Assembly (NCBI RefSeq): GCF_009870125.1
Contig: NC_046680.1
Location: 11,532,001-11,596,000, forward strand
Origin: Drosophila pseudoobscura
Lineage: Eukaryota > Arthropoda > Insecta > Diptera > Drosophilidae
Length of the DNA: 64,000 nucleotides
Direction: 5' to 3'
The translations under genes and the position numbers were made by a program. Below the pieces are notes generated by a model. It was not told the DNA's origin. It worked only from the letters and a program-made list of their open reading frames with translations, and made no database searches. Below, piece after piece: positions 12,060-21,541 of this stretch; position 1 is the first letter of the stretch, and every line of letters begins with the position of its first letter.

Positions 12060-13231
12060 CTTTAACATGTTTTGAATAATTTATTTGTTTGATATTGCTG
12101 CTGACTGGTCTGGCCGCGGCACAGCTACTGCTGCTGCTGCTCCTTCTTCTAGCTGGATGGCTGTCTGGCTGGCTGATGGAGGAGCAGGGTTTTATTTCCC
12201 AAATTTGTCCCGCCCAAAGGAAAGGCGTGAACGCTTGCTTGTTTAATTCGTTTATATTTGTCATCTTGTTTCTTCTTCTTGACAGAAAAATGCAATATTT
12301 TCTTTTCTTTACTCTATATATTTTTTTTCGAATATATAAACGTAAGACCGGTAATTTCATTATTTTTCTCTTTTATCTATTTTGTGGTTTTCATTTTATT
12401 TATTTTCCAAGTATTTTGTCGTCTTTTAGTCTATTGCATTTTAATTTTTTCATCCTTCTTTTACTCGAGTTTTTGCCATCTTTTAACTTCTTTTCTTTTC
12501 GCTTGTGGTTCTCTTTTATATATATTTTCTCCACTTCTCTCGAGTTGTATGCTTTTTTTGTTTGGATTATCTGGATTTTTATTTTCGTTCGGTTTTTGAT
12601 TTTTTATTTGAAAATAAAAATATATGAAAAGAGGGGTGTTTGGTGTTGGGTGCTTCAAAAAACATTATAGCCAAGTCCATGTTGATTTTTTTTGTAGATT
12701 TTGTTTTCTTCTTTTTCGCCTGTTTTGTAAATATATTTGTTTGCCGCTGTTCTTTTTTTAAATTATTATTAAAACAATTCTTATTAATTTTTTTCTGGCA
12801 TTTTCTCTTGTTTGGGTTGTTTTCTCTTTTCTTTTCTTTTCTATTTTATTTGTTTTCTATTTAGCAAAGAAGTTTGGCAGTAAAATAATGTTTTTTGAAA
12901 TAAATTGGTAAAAAAATCTGAAATCAAACATTGATTGTATTAAAGAAATGTTCAGTGTGGTCAGAGAAAATGCACGCATTATCAGTCGGCCCATGCAGGC
13001 TGCAGGCATTGATTAGGTAAAATCTATCAGTCGGTCCATATACACGTAACATACGATTATACTATACGAATAGTCACAATAGTCACGGCCACTGCCAAGG
13101 GGAAAGTGGAAAGTACTCCCCCTCAAAAATTAGCACAGTTTCTGTTAAGAGTTTCAGTTCGGTGTTCGGTTCGCACGAGTCCGGATTGAAATGGTGGACT
13201 TACCTTACTAGTGGGTTCTATTTAACAATTA
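12060..13231 (-). other. Pabp2: Pabp2 3'UTR, strongly A-rich in the sense strand
   Basis: Downstream of the Pabp2 stop there is no other gene until the Obp44a 3' end. The plus strand from about 12230 to 12880 is extremely T-rich, so the Pabp2 transcript is A-rich here, with runs such as AAAAGAAAAGAAAAG. Candidate poly(A) signals in sense read as TTTATT on the plus strand, the most distal at 12080-12085. The extent of the UTR is inferred. The long open frame on the plus strand in this region is compositional, not a gene. Confidence 0.55.
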
Positions 13232-14301
13232 TCAGTAGGGTGCATAGTAGTTGGCACGGCCGCGGTAACCCCTTCTGAAACGAAACACAGACCGGAATTA
13301 GCGCACTCCACTCGGGGGAACGGCTGTATGGTTGGCAATGCCACACTTACATTGCTCGACGTGCGCCTCGGAAGGTGGAATGGCAGCAGGCCCTTGAGGC
13401 ACGAGCTCCTCGTCCTCGGAAGCTGCCGCGCGCAAAGCGGTTTGTGGTGGAAAGGCCTGGGCGGTTTGTGCGCTTTGACATGACCTGGAAGCAGACATAA
13501 AATTAGAGAAATGTCAAAATAATTCCCAATACTCGAAATGAGTCATGAGAAAGCTTTCTCTCACCTTGATCTGTCGACCTCTGAACAGGGTTTCGTTCAT
13601 GGCCAGGGCCGTCTCAACGAACTCCTTTGAGCCAAACTCAATGTAGGCAAAGCCCTTGGGATGGCCGTCAGCTTTGTTACACAGAATAGTGACCCGGTTG
13701 ATGGTACCGCATCCATGGAAATGTGCTTCGAGCTCCTCCGCAGATGCTCCATAGTCCACATTCCCCACATAGACGGACCTCGTGTCGATCTCCTGCTTCT
13801 CCTCGAGGGAAAGCGGCACTGCAGCAAGACCGGTTGTGGATCCACCGGCCATTTGTTTGTCTACTTCGGACTGCATTTGCTTGATTTTTTCTGCCTCCTC
13901 CTCCATCTCTTTCACACGGGCCTTGATAGCCTCTAGCTCGGGGTCGATTTGCATACTGCCTTCCTCCTTTGTTGCACAATTGTTTAATATGGGAAGAATG
14001 CAAATTGGTTAGCTGTATTAAGAGTATACTTCTGGAACGCCCAAAACTTTGCAGACAATGAATGGGGAGACGCGCAACGACGCTTCGAAAATGGCTGCCG
14101 TTTTGGCTTTGAGCTTTGTGCCGCCAAAAGCTTTTCCCGAGAAACTCTGTGCTTTTGCAAAACGAATACAAAACTCGTTTGGCTCCTCCGAACCCCACTT
14201 ACCTCAGTCTCTGTCACAATTTCAGTCTCCTGCTCGCCATTGGTCTCTTCCATCGACTCCAAGAGCTGGTCCTCGTTCAATGAGATATCTTCATCAGCCA
14301 T
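13232..14301 (-). CDS. Pabp2: Nuclear poly(A)-binding protein (PABPN1 homologue)
   Basis: Four coding exons in transcript order: 14301-14203, 13966-13565, 13484-13351 and 13271-13232, 224 residues, the length known for fly Pabp2. It binds nascent poly(A) tails in the nucleus, stimulates poly(A) polymerase and sets tail length. Seen in order: an acidic N-terminus ([19 protein letters not shown]), a coiled-coil helix ([19 protein letters not shown]), one RRM with RNP2 VYVGNVDY and RNP1 KGFAYIEF, and an Arg-rich C-terminal domain ([12 protein letters not shown]) that ends in GRANYYAPY. Introns are 236, 80 and 79 bases. The opening Met has no rival in frame. The last intron lies inside the Arg-rich tail, just before the A-rich 3'UTR. 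Identification is near certain. Confidence 0.96.
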
Positions 14302-15189
14302 TTTGCTAATTTTTGTGAGTGGTTTTTGGTTTTGTTTACGTTCAGCAAGCTTTTCACTCTAAGCGTAAAAGCTCTCGGCGGCTTCTAAAGTGCGGTATTT
14401 ATCGTAGCTCACTGATATTGAGAGAGGGCGGCGCGGCCGCAAACGAGAGAGTGAGAGAAAATTAAATTAGCAATCTTCGGACACAAATATTCACTTGTTA
14501 GTTAGTTCATTGCTCGAAAGTATTGCACAATGCCAGAAAAACTTTACACGGCGTGTCGATTTAGCAATTCATAACTCACGTAGGAAAAGTGTACAAAGGG
14601 TGCTGACGTTTTGCCTTTGCTCAAAATGGCCGCTGCCCAGTCTATTCGACGCACGCACTGTACAAAATATTATTTGTAGATTTCCGAGAAACGATTCTTG
14701 TTGGATGTGCTGCTATGTTTGTTAACAGGCTAAACTACTATTTCCCTCAGTTTTAAAATGCGCAATTTGTTATTATTTTCAAAAAGAACACACGAAAATT
14801 TTGCCACCGAAATTATATTCGTTCGGCCTCGTTGCTAGGGTTGCTCGTTGTTGATATATCGAGTATATCGAATATATTCCGATACACTTACAGGTGTCCC
14901 TGTTCGAGTTTCATCCCTGTGTAGTTGCCACGTAGCAAATCGTGTAATTAACACAAAAAAACTTATATTGTGTACAATTTCGTCGATCTGAGTAATATTA
15001 TATTCGCGTATTATAGATACAATCCAATAAAAAAGAGCACAATTGGCCAATATTATAGTAGAAATTTTATCGAATAAAATTATATTTTCACGGCTGAGGG
15101 TCCTAGCTCGCTAGAAATAGCGAACCGAATATCCAAATCGGTGAATATCAACCTTCCAATCATGTCATGTGTAATGTTGTTGGAATAAT
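14302..15189. promoter_or_regulatory. Divergent promoter region between Pabp2 and the TFIIIC6/Pbp49 unit
   Basis: About 890 bases separate the two divergent starts. It contains GAGA-type runs (about 14420-14460) and AT-rich clusters of TATCGA-type half sites near 14855-14875, but no exact DRE or motif 1. No gene is seen here. Confidence 0.35.
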
Positions 15190-15213
15190 ATGCGCAAAAT
15201 TCAGAATAAAATT

Positions 15214-15666
15214 ATGAATGATTCTGATTCTGAGTACGAGGAAAGCGAGTACTTGGTTTTTGCGGATTTTAAAAACCAATTACCACCTCACCTGCTGAAG
15301 CACGAGAATTCTGCCATTAAAATTATAGGAGTTGAAAGCGACAGCCCCTTGGCGGAGGTAAATGGCTGCATTTACAAAGGCACCTACGAGCACTCCTTGG
15401 GAACAAATGTGTTTTTCGAAAAAGCCACGGATCGTTCGCCGGCTGACCCGCTTTTCGAGTCATCCTGTCGACAAAAGTACCAGTATCTGGACAAGTCTGA
15501 CAAAGTCATTTCCTTTGAGCGGGTTTACATAGAGAATTTGCCGCCAGATCCTGAAAAATCAACAGAGGTGCCAGATACCACTACCGAAGAAACAGAAACA
15601 CCGCCGAAAACGAAGCTGAATATCAACTACAAGGAAGCTATTAACAAGTTCGGAGAGGAGCATTAA
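15214..15666 (+). CDS. TFIIIC subunit 6-like protein (GTF3C6), first cistron
   Basis: One uninterrupted frame of 150 residues starts at the Met at 15214; an in-frame Met at 15190 would add eight residues (MRKIQNKI). The acidic start NDSDSEYEESEYLVF leads into the TFIIIC subunit 6 domain: a beta-strand core with IKIIGVESDSPLAEVNG and then YKGTYEHSLGTNVFFE, matching the human pattern of a YEDTLGT-like motif. TFIIIC is the factor that binds A and B boxes of tRNA genes and recruits TFIIIB for RNA polymerase III. The tail is acidic and low in complexity. The stop is only nine bases (after splicing a 67-base intron) from the next start, so this looks like the first cistron of a dicistronic mRNA. 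Family call is from motif resemblance. Confidence 0.8.
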   Translation: MNDSDSEYEESEYLVFADFKNQLPPHLLKHENSAIKIIGVESDSPLAEVNGCIYKGTYEHSLGTNVFFEKATDRSPADPLFESSCRQKYQYLDKSDKVISFERVYIENLPPDPEKSTEVPDTTTEETETPPKTKLNINYKEAINKFGEEH

Positions 15667-15671
15667 CAGTG

Positions 15672-15738
15672 GTATGTCAGATGGAGTCCCCCTTCCGACA
15701 CACGGATCAACTATAACCTTTTGATTTTCTCATTTTAG
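15672..15738 (+). other. Intercistronic intron
   Basis: GTATGT at 15672 and TTTTAG ending at 15738 bound a 67-base intron, typical for Drosophila, between the TAA of the TFIIIC6-like frame and the ATG of Pbp49. Once removed, the spacer between stop and start is nine bases (15667-15671 plus 15739-15742). Confidence 0.75.
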
Positions 15739-15742
15739 CATC

Positions 15743-16921
15743 ATGGAAATTTATCTCGAGACGCTGGAACGACCTATACATTTACGCTCTTTTCTATCCG
15801 ATTACCAAGAAAAACTGCCCAAGGCAACTGGCGAGACAGAGGAAGTGCCGTTTTTCTTTTCACCTACCTCGCCGGTGTCCGTGGATGTGGAGAAAAGTTG
15901 CTCATTAGATCTGATTTCCTCGCCAGACGAAAACTGCATCCATCCCTTTCAGCCCGGCGCTGAAATCGTTCGCTCAAATTTAGTAAAACCAATGACCGAC
16001 CGGGATGTGCCCAAGCTCTACACAGCCCTTAGCGTGCACAAGGAAAACTCTCGCAAGAATTCCTTTGGACGCACCCAATTCAGTTACAGACTAGTCCCAC
16101 CGCCATCCGGGAATAATAGTGTTCCCGGGGCCAGGCTACTCGAATCACCCGAACTACTGATTACAGTCCGCTTCTATCGGCCGGCACGTGCCACACACCG
16201 AGGACTGAAGCTGGAAAGTCCTGTGTTTGCCGAGGAATTTGTCTGCCTTGGCAGCACATATCTCACGGAGCTGCGTGACAAGATCTTTTGCATCTGCAAT
16301 GGCAAGCGTTTCGTGGACATAAGTAAGGATCCAGATGCGCCTTTGCCAACTCTTGAAACAAATCCGGGCTACTTCTTCATCTATGATACCTTTTATAACG
16401 ACAAACGGAATCCGGATAATTGCGATTACTCGGAGACTGTGCTCCAATGGGCCGCGAAGGCGCAGGGCTTGCAGGGCGAACAGTTCAAGGTGGAAAATAT
16501 GGAAAGCACACGAATCATCGACCTCACTGTGAGACCGGGCGCACCTCTGCACTACCTGCACCATGGAAATTGCGAGCATCTGTTTGTTTTTTCACAAATT
16601 GAGGTCTTGCCAACAGCCAACGGCGGCCACCTCCTGGACCACAGCCTCTATCCGTATGTGCGCGCCACTAACAACTATAATCGACGCAGCTGCTATATGT
16701 GCGGCCTTCGTGGCTACGAGTTCATTGTCGAGAAGTCACTGCGTCAGCTGCACGATCCCTCATACCTGTGCCGTAGATGTTTCCTCAGCTTCCACTATGT
16801 GAACGGCGAGAAGGTGGGCCAATTCAAGGCCTATCGCATATATGATCGCCCCGAGGCCTTGAACGAGGATGGAAAGAACCCAGAGGATGGCGGGGATAGC
16901 GTGGACCTAGAATCAACATAA
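15743..16921 (+). CDS. Pbp49: snRNA-activating protein complex subunit 3 (SNAP50/Pbp49)
   Basis: A single exon of 392 residues. SNAPc binds the proximal sequence element (PSEA in flies) of snRNA genes and recruits polymerase II or III. The C-terminal half is the conserved SNAP50 domain: FVCLGSTYLTELRDKIFC, the aspartate-rich DTFYNDKRNPDNCDYSE, LHYLHHGNCEHLFVFSQI, and the zinc-binding end with CYMCG and CRRCFLSFHY cysteines and histidines. The N-terminal half is less conserved and serine/proline-rich. There is no obvious promoter of its own between it and the upstream TFIIIC6-like cistron, which suggests co-transcription; both products serve small-RNA gene transcription. A poly(A) signal follows at 17044-17049. 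The symbol is recalled for the fly SNAP50 homologue. Confidence 0.88.
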   Translation: MEIYLETLERPIHLRSFLSDYQEKLPKATGETEEVPFFFSPTSPVSVDVEKSCSLDLISSPDENCIHPFQPGAEIVRSNLVKPMTDRDVPKLYTALSVHKENSRKNSFGRTQFSYRLVPPPSGNNSVPGARLLESPELLITVRFYRPARATHRGLKLESPVFAEEFVCLGSTYLTELRDKIFCICNGKRFVDISKDPDAPLPTLETNPGYFFIYDTFYNDKRNPDNCDYSETVLQWAAKAQGLQGEQFKVENMESTRIIDLTVRPGAPLHYLHHGNCEHLFVFSQIEVLPTANGGHLLDHSLYPYVRATNNYNRRSCYMCGLRGYEFIVEKSLRQLHDPSYLCRRCFLSFHYVNGEKVGQFKAYRIYDRPEALNEDGKNPEDGGDSVDLEST

Positions 16922-17744
16922 ATATACCATCAAATAACTACAAGCGAATGTGATTTTCTTGTATATTTGGTTTCGTTTTTATTTGCGAACTCGGTAGACA
17001 GCAATACATTCAATGAGTTATTCGATATATTCTTATAGTTTTTAATAAAATACACACACATTGTAACAAGAGTAATTGGATTTAAATAGATGTCAAGCTT
17101 CCTAAATTCTGTTATGTGCAACAATATCTAGATTAGTGAAAAGATTTGTTTGTGTCGACGCTAGGAATCAAAAAAATGCGAATACTTGTACGTACAATAC
17201 AATATCAGAGTCTGACGTAAGGCTAAGGTTAATACATTCATGTGTAGTGTCTTGAATTTACAAATATTAGGTATCTGTTTGTGTACAGAATAGTACAGAT
17301 TTGACCAAGACCCATGAAGAACTAATCAATTGAGTGATTTGGCCAATAACATATACACATATATGCAGTATATAGTATATAGCATAGGCATAGGTATGCT
17401 CGTATCCTAGATACGGTTGGGCGTGTTACTTATCATTATATCAAATACAGTAAAAGCATACACACCACACTCGGCTTGTGCACGTACAGTACAGTACATA
17501 TCCGTAAAGAATTCGGTGCGCTTAGTAACTTTGGAGCGAAGAGAAATGCATCAAAAAACATACATATGGCCAACATTGAATCTGCATTTGCTTTTGCTTA
17601 TGTGTTGCTTTGAATTCATTTCAAGCAACACAATCCCAATAAATATCATTAACTGTCTGTCACCCTCTTTGGTTTACATGTTTGCCTTCGTTTCCCTTCC
17701 GTTTTTAAAGCTATAACCAGCAGATGCTCTGCAGCAACCTGTAC
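16922..17744. other. Convergent 3' region of Pbp49 and Socs44A
   Basis: AT-rich sequence with AATAAA (+) at 17044-17049, presumably the Pbp49 3' end. The rest is probably the Socs44A 3'UTR on the minus strand. No gene seen. Confidence 0.4.
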
Positions 17745-18872
17745 TTAGCTTTGAAAGACCAACTCGCGCTCTACGGACAAGTATTCCCGCATTTTCACTG
17801 GCACTGGCAGGTTGGCCAGCTGTTCGGAACTCATTTGCCGCTGGAGGACACGCCGACACAGGTCCTGCAGCTTTGGCATGTTTTGGTACCGACTTAGGGG
17901 GTACTTAAGAATCACCGGCAAGGGCGGCTGCATTTCATTGGGCACCTTGACGAAGCACACAAAGTTATCGTTGGTGCAACGATACAAGATGTCCTCGATC
18001 ATCTCCACAATAGACGCGTACTTGAGCTCCTCAAAGTTCCAGAACTCATCCTTATACTCAAGACGGTAATGCAGCGTTACATTGACAATACGGAAGCTGA
18101 GTGTGAACTGGGACCCGCTTGTCTCCGAGTCGCGAACGAGAAACGATCCGGTCGGCTTGTCGCTGAGTTGGCGCTGTGCATCTCGCCTGGAAATCTCGCC
18201 CCAGTACCAAACTTGACTGAAATACAAATGAGGCCAAAAAAAGAGTGCGAGAGATGAGTCATCATCGATGATCGAAATATGATGATGTTGCGCTTACTTG
18301 AGCATCTCCGAACAGGCCTTGTACATGACCTCGTTTGGCGTGTCCTGTCGCTTCAGCCACTTCTTCTGGATGAAACGCAAGTAATCGTGGGTGAATGGCA
18401 ATGTGGGCTCAACGCAAATGGACGGTGTAAGGAACTCATAAGTAGCGTCGGTGGTGCCTCCGTCACAGTCGGAGTCGCCCATGGAGTTCCAGTTTCGCAG
18501 GGAGCTTAAGCCCTGCCCCACCTTCTTTCGTAGACGCGAGAACACATTCCGTTTGTCCTTCCGTTTACGCAGAGTTCCCCCATTGCTATGGCTGCTGCTG
18601 CTGGCGCTGCCGATGACCATGGATGCATCCCCACCGGAGCAGCCAGATGCATTTGGGACACAGAGCTCGTTGTTATTATTCTGCATCTGGGAAGATGGCT
18701 GGGCAACAGCGTCGCTGGAAGAGGGCGGGGCGACCAGGGCAGAGTCGGACTTCTTCCGTCTGGTCAAGGAATGAAACCAACTTCGTTTTTCCTTTGTTGA
18801 ATCCACAGCAGAGCGCTCCCCCCCATCGGTGCCCTGGTTCTGGTTATTTTGAGTGTCGTCACCGTTGCTCAT
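17745..18872 (-). CDS. Socs44A: Suppressor of cytokine signalling, SH2 plus SOCS box
   Basis: Two coding exons in transcript order, 18872-18298 and 18216-17745, about 348 residues. SOCS proteins bind phosphotyrosine through SH2 and recruit an Elongin B/C-Cullin5 ubiquitin ligase through the SOCS box; fly Socs44A is tied to JAK/STAT and EGFR signalling. The first exon encodes a long, low-complexity N-terminus (MSNGDDTQNNQNQ, then basic SLTRRKKSD and RKRKDKRNVFSRLRKK). The second exon carries the SH2 domain (VWYWGEISRRDAQRQL, GSFLVRDSET with the phosphotyrosine-binding Arg) and a C-terminal SOCS box (LQDLCRRVLQ...LPVPVKMREYL). The Met at 18872 is preferred over an upstream in-frame one because homologues begin there. 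It diverges from coil with about 400 bases between the start codons. Confidence 0.93.
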
Positions 18873-19022
18873 TTTTGAGTTGGAACAGTATCCTCGTGTC
18901 TGTATCACATCATTATACCTAATCGGAGCTATGATTAATGCTACTCCATTCAATTTATTGATAAGATTTGTTTTCGTTGCAAATACAGTACAGAATTGCC
19001 TATCTCTATCGGTATGCAGGTC

Positions 19023-19030
19023 TATCGATA
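19023..19030. promoter_or_regulatory. DRE between Socs44A and coil
   Basis: An exact TATCGATA palindrome (DREF/BEAF-type site) lies 151 bases upstream of the Socs44A start and 250 bases upstream of the coil start. A related ATCGGTAT lies just before it. Typical of housekeeping divergent promoters. Confidence 0.7.
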
Positions 19031-19279
19031 TCGTGATTTCGTTTCGTGTTTTATCCCGTCCCGAGTTTTCTATGCAAAATTCGCACAGTAAATTAAAGCT
19101 AGTCCCTGTTGACTAAATAAGTTGTTGAATTCCATTGTTGGATTTATTTTTAAAACCAAGTAGAGTGCTGTGAAAATAAATATTTTGCTGGCGAAACCAG
19201 GGATGCCTTTCGTACGGAAACGATAAGAAGCAGATTGAAGGGAGCATTTACCATTTCAAAATAAAAAATAAATGAAACA

Positions 19280-21430
19280 ATGGAAGCGTTTACCATGAAG
19301 GTGAACCTTACATTCTTTTTTAGCGACGAGCGTCAGAACGCATTGATATTGATCGACAGCACGTGGCAAACTATTGAGGATGTGCAGAAGCACATTCAGG
19401 TCCTCTTCAATTTGGTATGCGGAAACAAACATTCCATTCAAAAAGTTTGCTATACTCACATTACAGATGTCTCTTGCAGAAGGATATTCGTTTGCTAACC
19501 AATTCAGGATACTTTCTACCGCCCAAGGAGTCTCTGAGGGTGCTCAAAGATGCTTCTGGATTGAAGTAAGTGAACTAATCTCGGTAAATCTCTTCTAAAG
19601 GCGATCCGATGCGTTGCAGGGCCTTCTCTTTCCATGAACCACCAGCCACCAGTTTAGAGGAAGGAAGCAAAAAGACAAGCAAGAAGCGCAAGAAATCATT
19701 CGATGAAACCGAGAGCTTATGCTGCAGCCCCCCGTGGGATCAGCCAAAACGCTCTAAGCAGAAGAACAAATCGACTTTGCAACCAATATCTCTGAGTGCC
19801 GCAGCTGATGATAAGGTGAATCCTTCATGTAACACCAGTGAATCCGACGGGCCACTCTCCAACTCCACTTTGAACCAGCCAAAGCGTTTCAAGCAGAAAA
19901 ACAAATCGACTTCGCAATCAATAAATCTGAGTGCTGCAGCTGATGATAAGGTGAAGCCTTCATGTAACACCAGTGAAGCCGAGGAGCCACTATCCTCCAA
20001 CAACACTTTGAACCAGCCAAAGCGTTTCAAACAGAAAAAACAATCGACTTTGCAACCAATTACTCTGAATGCCGCAGCTGATGATAAGGTGAATCCTTCA
20101 TGTAACACCAGTGAAGCCGAGGAGCCACTATCTAACTCCACTTTGAACCAGCCAAAGCGTTTCAAACAGAAAAAACAATCGACTTTGCAACCAATTCCTC
20201 TGAATGCCGCAGCTGATGATAAGGTGAATCCTTCATGTAACACCAGTGAAGACGTGGAGCCACTCTCCAACGCCTCGTTGAATCAGCGAAAACGCTTTAA
20301 TAAATCGACTTTGCAACCAATTTCCCTGAATGCCGCTGCTGATGATAAGGCTGAAACAAATGAAACCACGATGCCAATGCCCCAATATAACTCCGAATGC
20401 GATCAGTCAAGTTCGGATGACGATGATAACAGAAAAGCTGAAGTCATACGACAGGACCCCCCAGTTCACAATTCCTTTATGGCCGAATATCAAATAAGCA
20501 GTTCGAGTCTTCAAATTACCTCTACACTTCCCCGCCCATCAGAGTTACAGGAGCCAGACCTAACAGCAAAGGAAAATTCAACATTGTTAGTCCCTGAACC
20601 GCGGCCCATTTCGTTTCGTTGCCCGCTAATGGAGCTGGACTCAAACAAAGTGCGCACTTACAACATTTCAATCAAATCGAAACCCGCCCAAGATATCCCT
20701 AGAAAATACCAGAAAAAGCAAACAGATTCCAGTGAACACATTAAATTGGCCACTCCCAAGACCGCCAAACATGAATCTACAACTATAGCTGGAGCTGGAG
20801 CTACAACAGAAGCTGTGGCACCCTTAGTAGATGTGAAAACGGTTCCCAGACGTGTTTGTGCCGACGCTATAGACTGTGATTCCGAGGACGATGTCATGGT
20901 GCTAGATGACACCAGTGTAGATGTGGACTCTGACGTGGAAGTGTCCCCCCAAGATGTCCCAAGTAATGGTGAGAAGTAAACTATGATATTCAATTCAGAC
21001 TCATCCAAATTAAGGAACAAATATGTTTTTAGATTCTCAGGCAAATGATTCTTCGATGGTCATGTTTAAAAACGCATCTCCGCTAAAGGATTTGCCAAAA
21101 AGGGGCGACACAATACTCTTCAAGCTAAGGAAGATCAAGAAATCAATGGGATCGGGGCTAACCGGAGTTATAGCTGCTAGCTGTACCTACATCAATCGTC
21201 GCACCAAAGCCGTTTCACTGCAAGTTATATGTAAGAAAAACTATTATCAATTCAATTACCGATCCGATGTCTGTATGTGCTCTCTCTATCTTCCAGCATC
21301 TCCTCCCGGCATCAGTCCTGTACTGAAACAGTACTGCAACAGCTTAGACGACTCATGCGAAGATATACCCTGTTTAATGGTCAATATGATCGATCTGATT
21401 GAAGCAAAACGTGTCGTACCCAGATCCTAG
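19280..21430 (+). CDS. coil: Coilin, Cajal body scaffold
   Basis: Five coding exons: 19280-19414, 19480-19565, 19620-20968, 21033-21230 and 21297-21430, about 633 residues. Coilin is the scaffold of Cajal bodies, nuclear sites of snRNP and histone mRNA processing. The N-terminal self-association domain is seen (MKVNLTFFFSDERQNALILI, then DIRLLTNSGYFLPPKESL and LRVLKDASGLKAF), similar to fly coilin. The middle is basic and low in complexity, with five tandem repeats of about 45 residues (separate entry), then an acidic Ser/Asp region. The C-terminal atypical Tudor-like domain begins LKDLPKRGDTILFKLRKI. Exon joins keep frame. The gene sits tail to tail with Nup50, about 110 bases apart. Identification is good despite rapid sequence divergence. 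Confidence 0.88.
19741..20350 (+). repeat. coil: Five tandem 45-residue repeats inside coilin
   Basis: Units begin with Gln-Pro-Lys-Arg codons at 19741, 19876, 20014, 20149 and 20284, so periods are 135, 138, 135 and 135 bases. Each encodes a basic KRFKQKNKSTLQPI-like part, then LSAAADDKVNPSCNTSE and an acidic spacer. The fifth unit is shortened and has QRKRFNKST. Units 3 and 4 are the most alike at DNA level, which suggests recent unequal exchange. Confidence 0.93.
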
Positions 21431-21541
21431 ATAATGCAACGAGCGTTTACATACATTCTGATATTCTATTTTCATAGCTTTGTAAATTATATAAACAATC
21501 AAATAACATGCAAATGTACGATTTATTAAAAATGCGGCCCT

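Noticed and set aside
12089-12670. A 193-codon plus-strand frame, rich in Phe/Leu/Ile, resembling a membrane protein
   Set aside because: It arises from extreme T-richness of the strand opposite the Pabp2 3'UTR; there is no promoter and codon use is purely compositional.
19740-20270. A repetitive minus-strand frame with Cys/Phe-rich units
   Set aside because: Antisense shadow of the coilin repeats.
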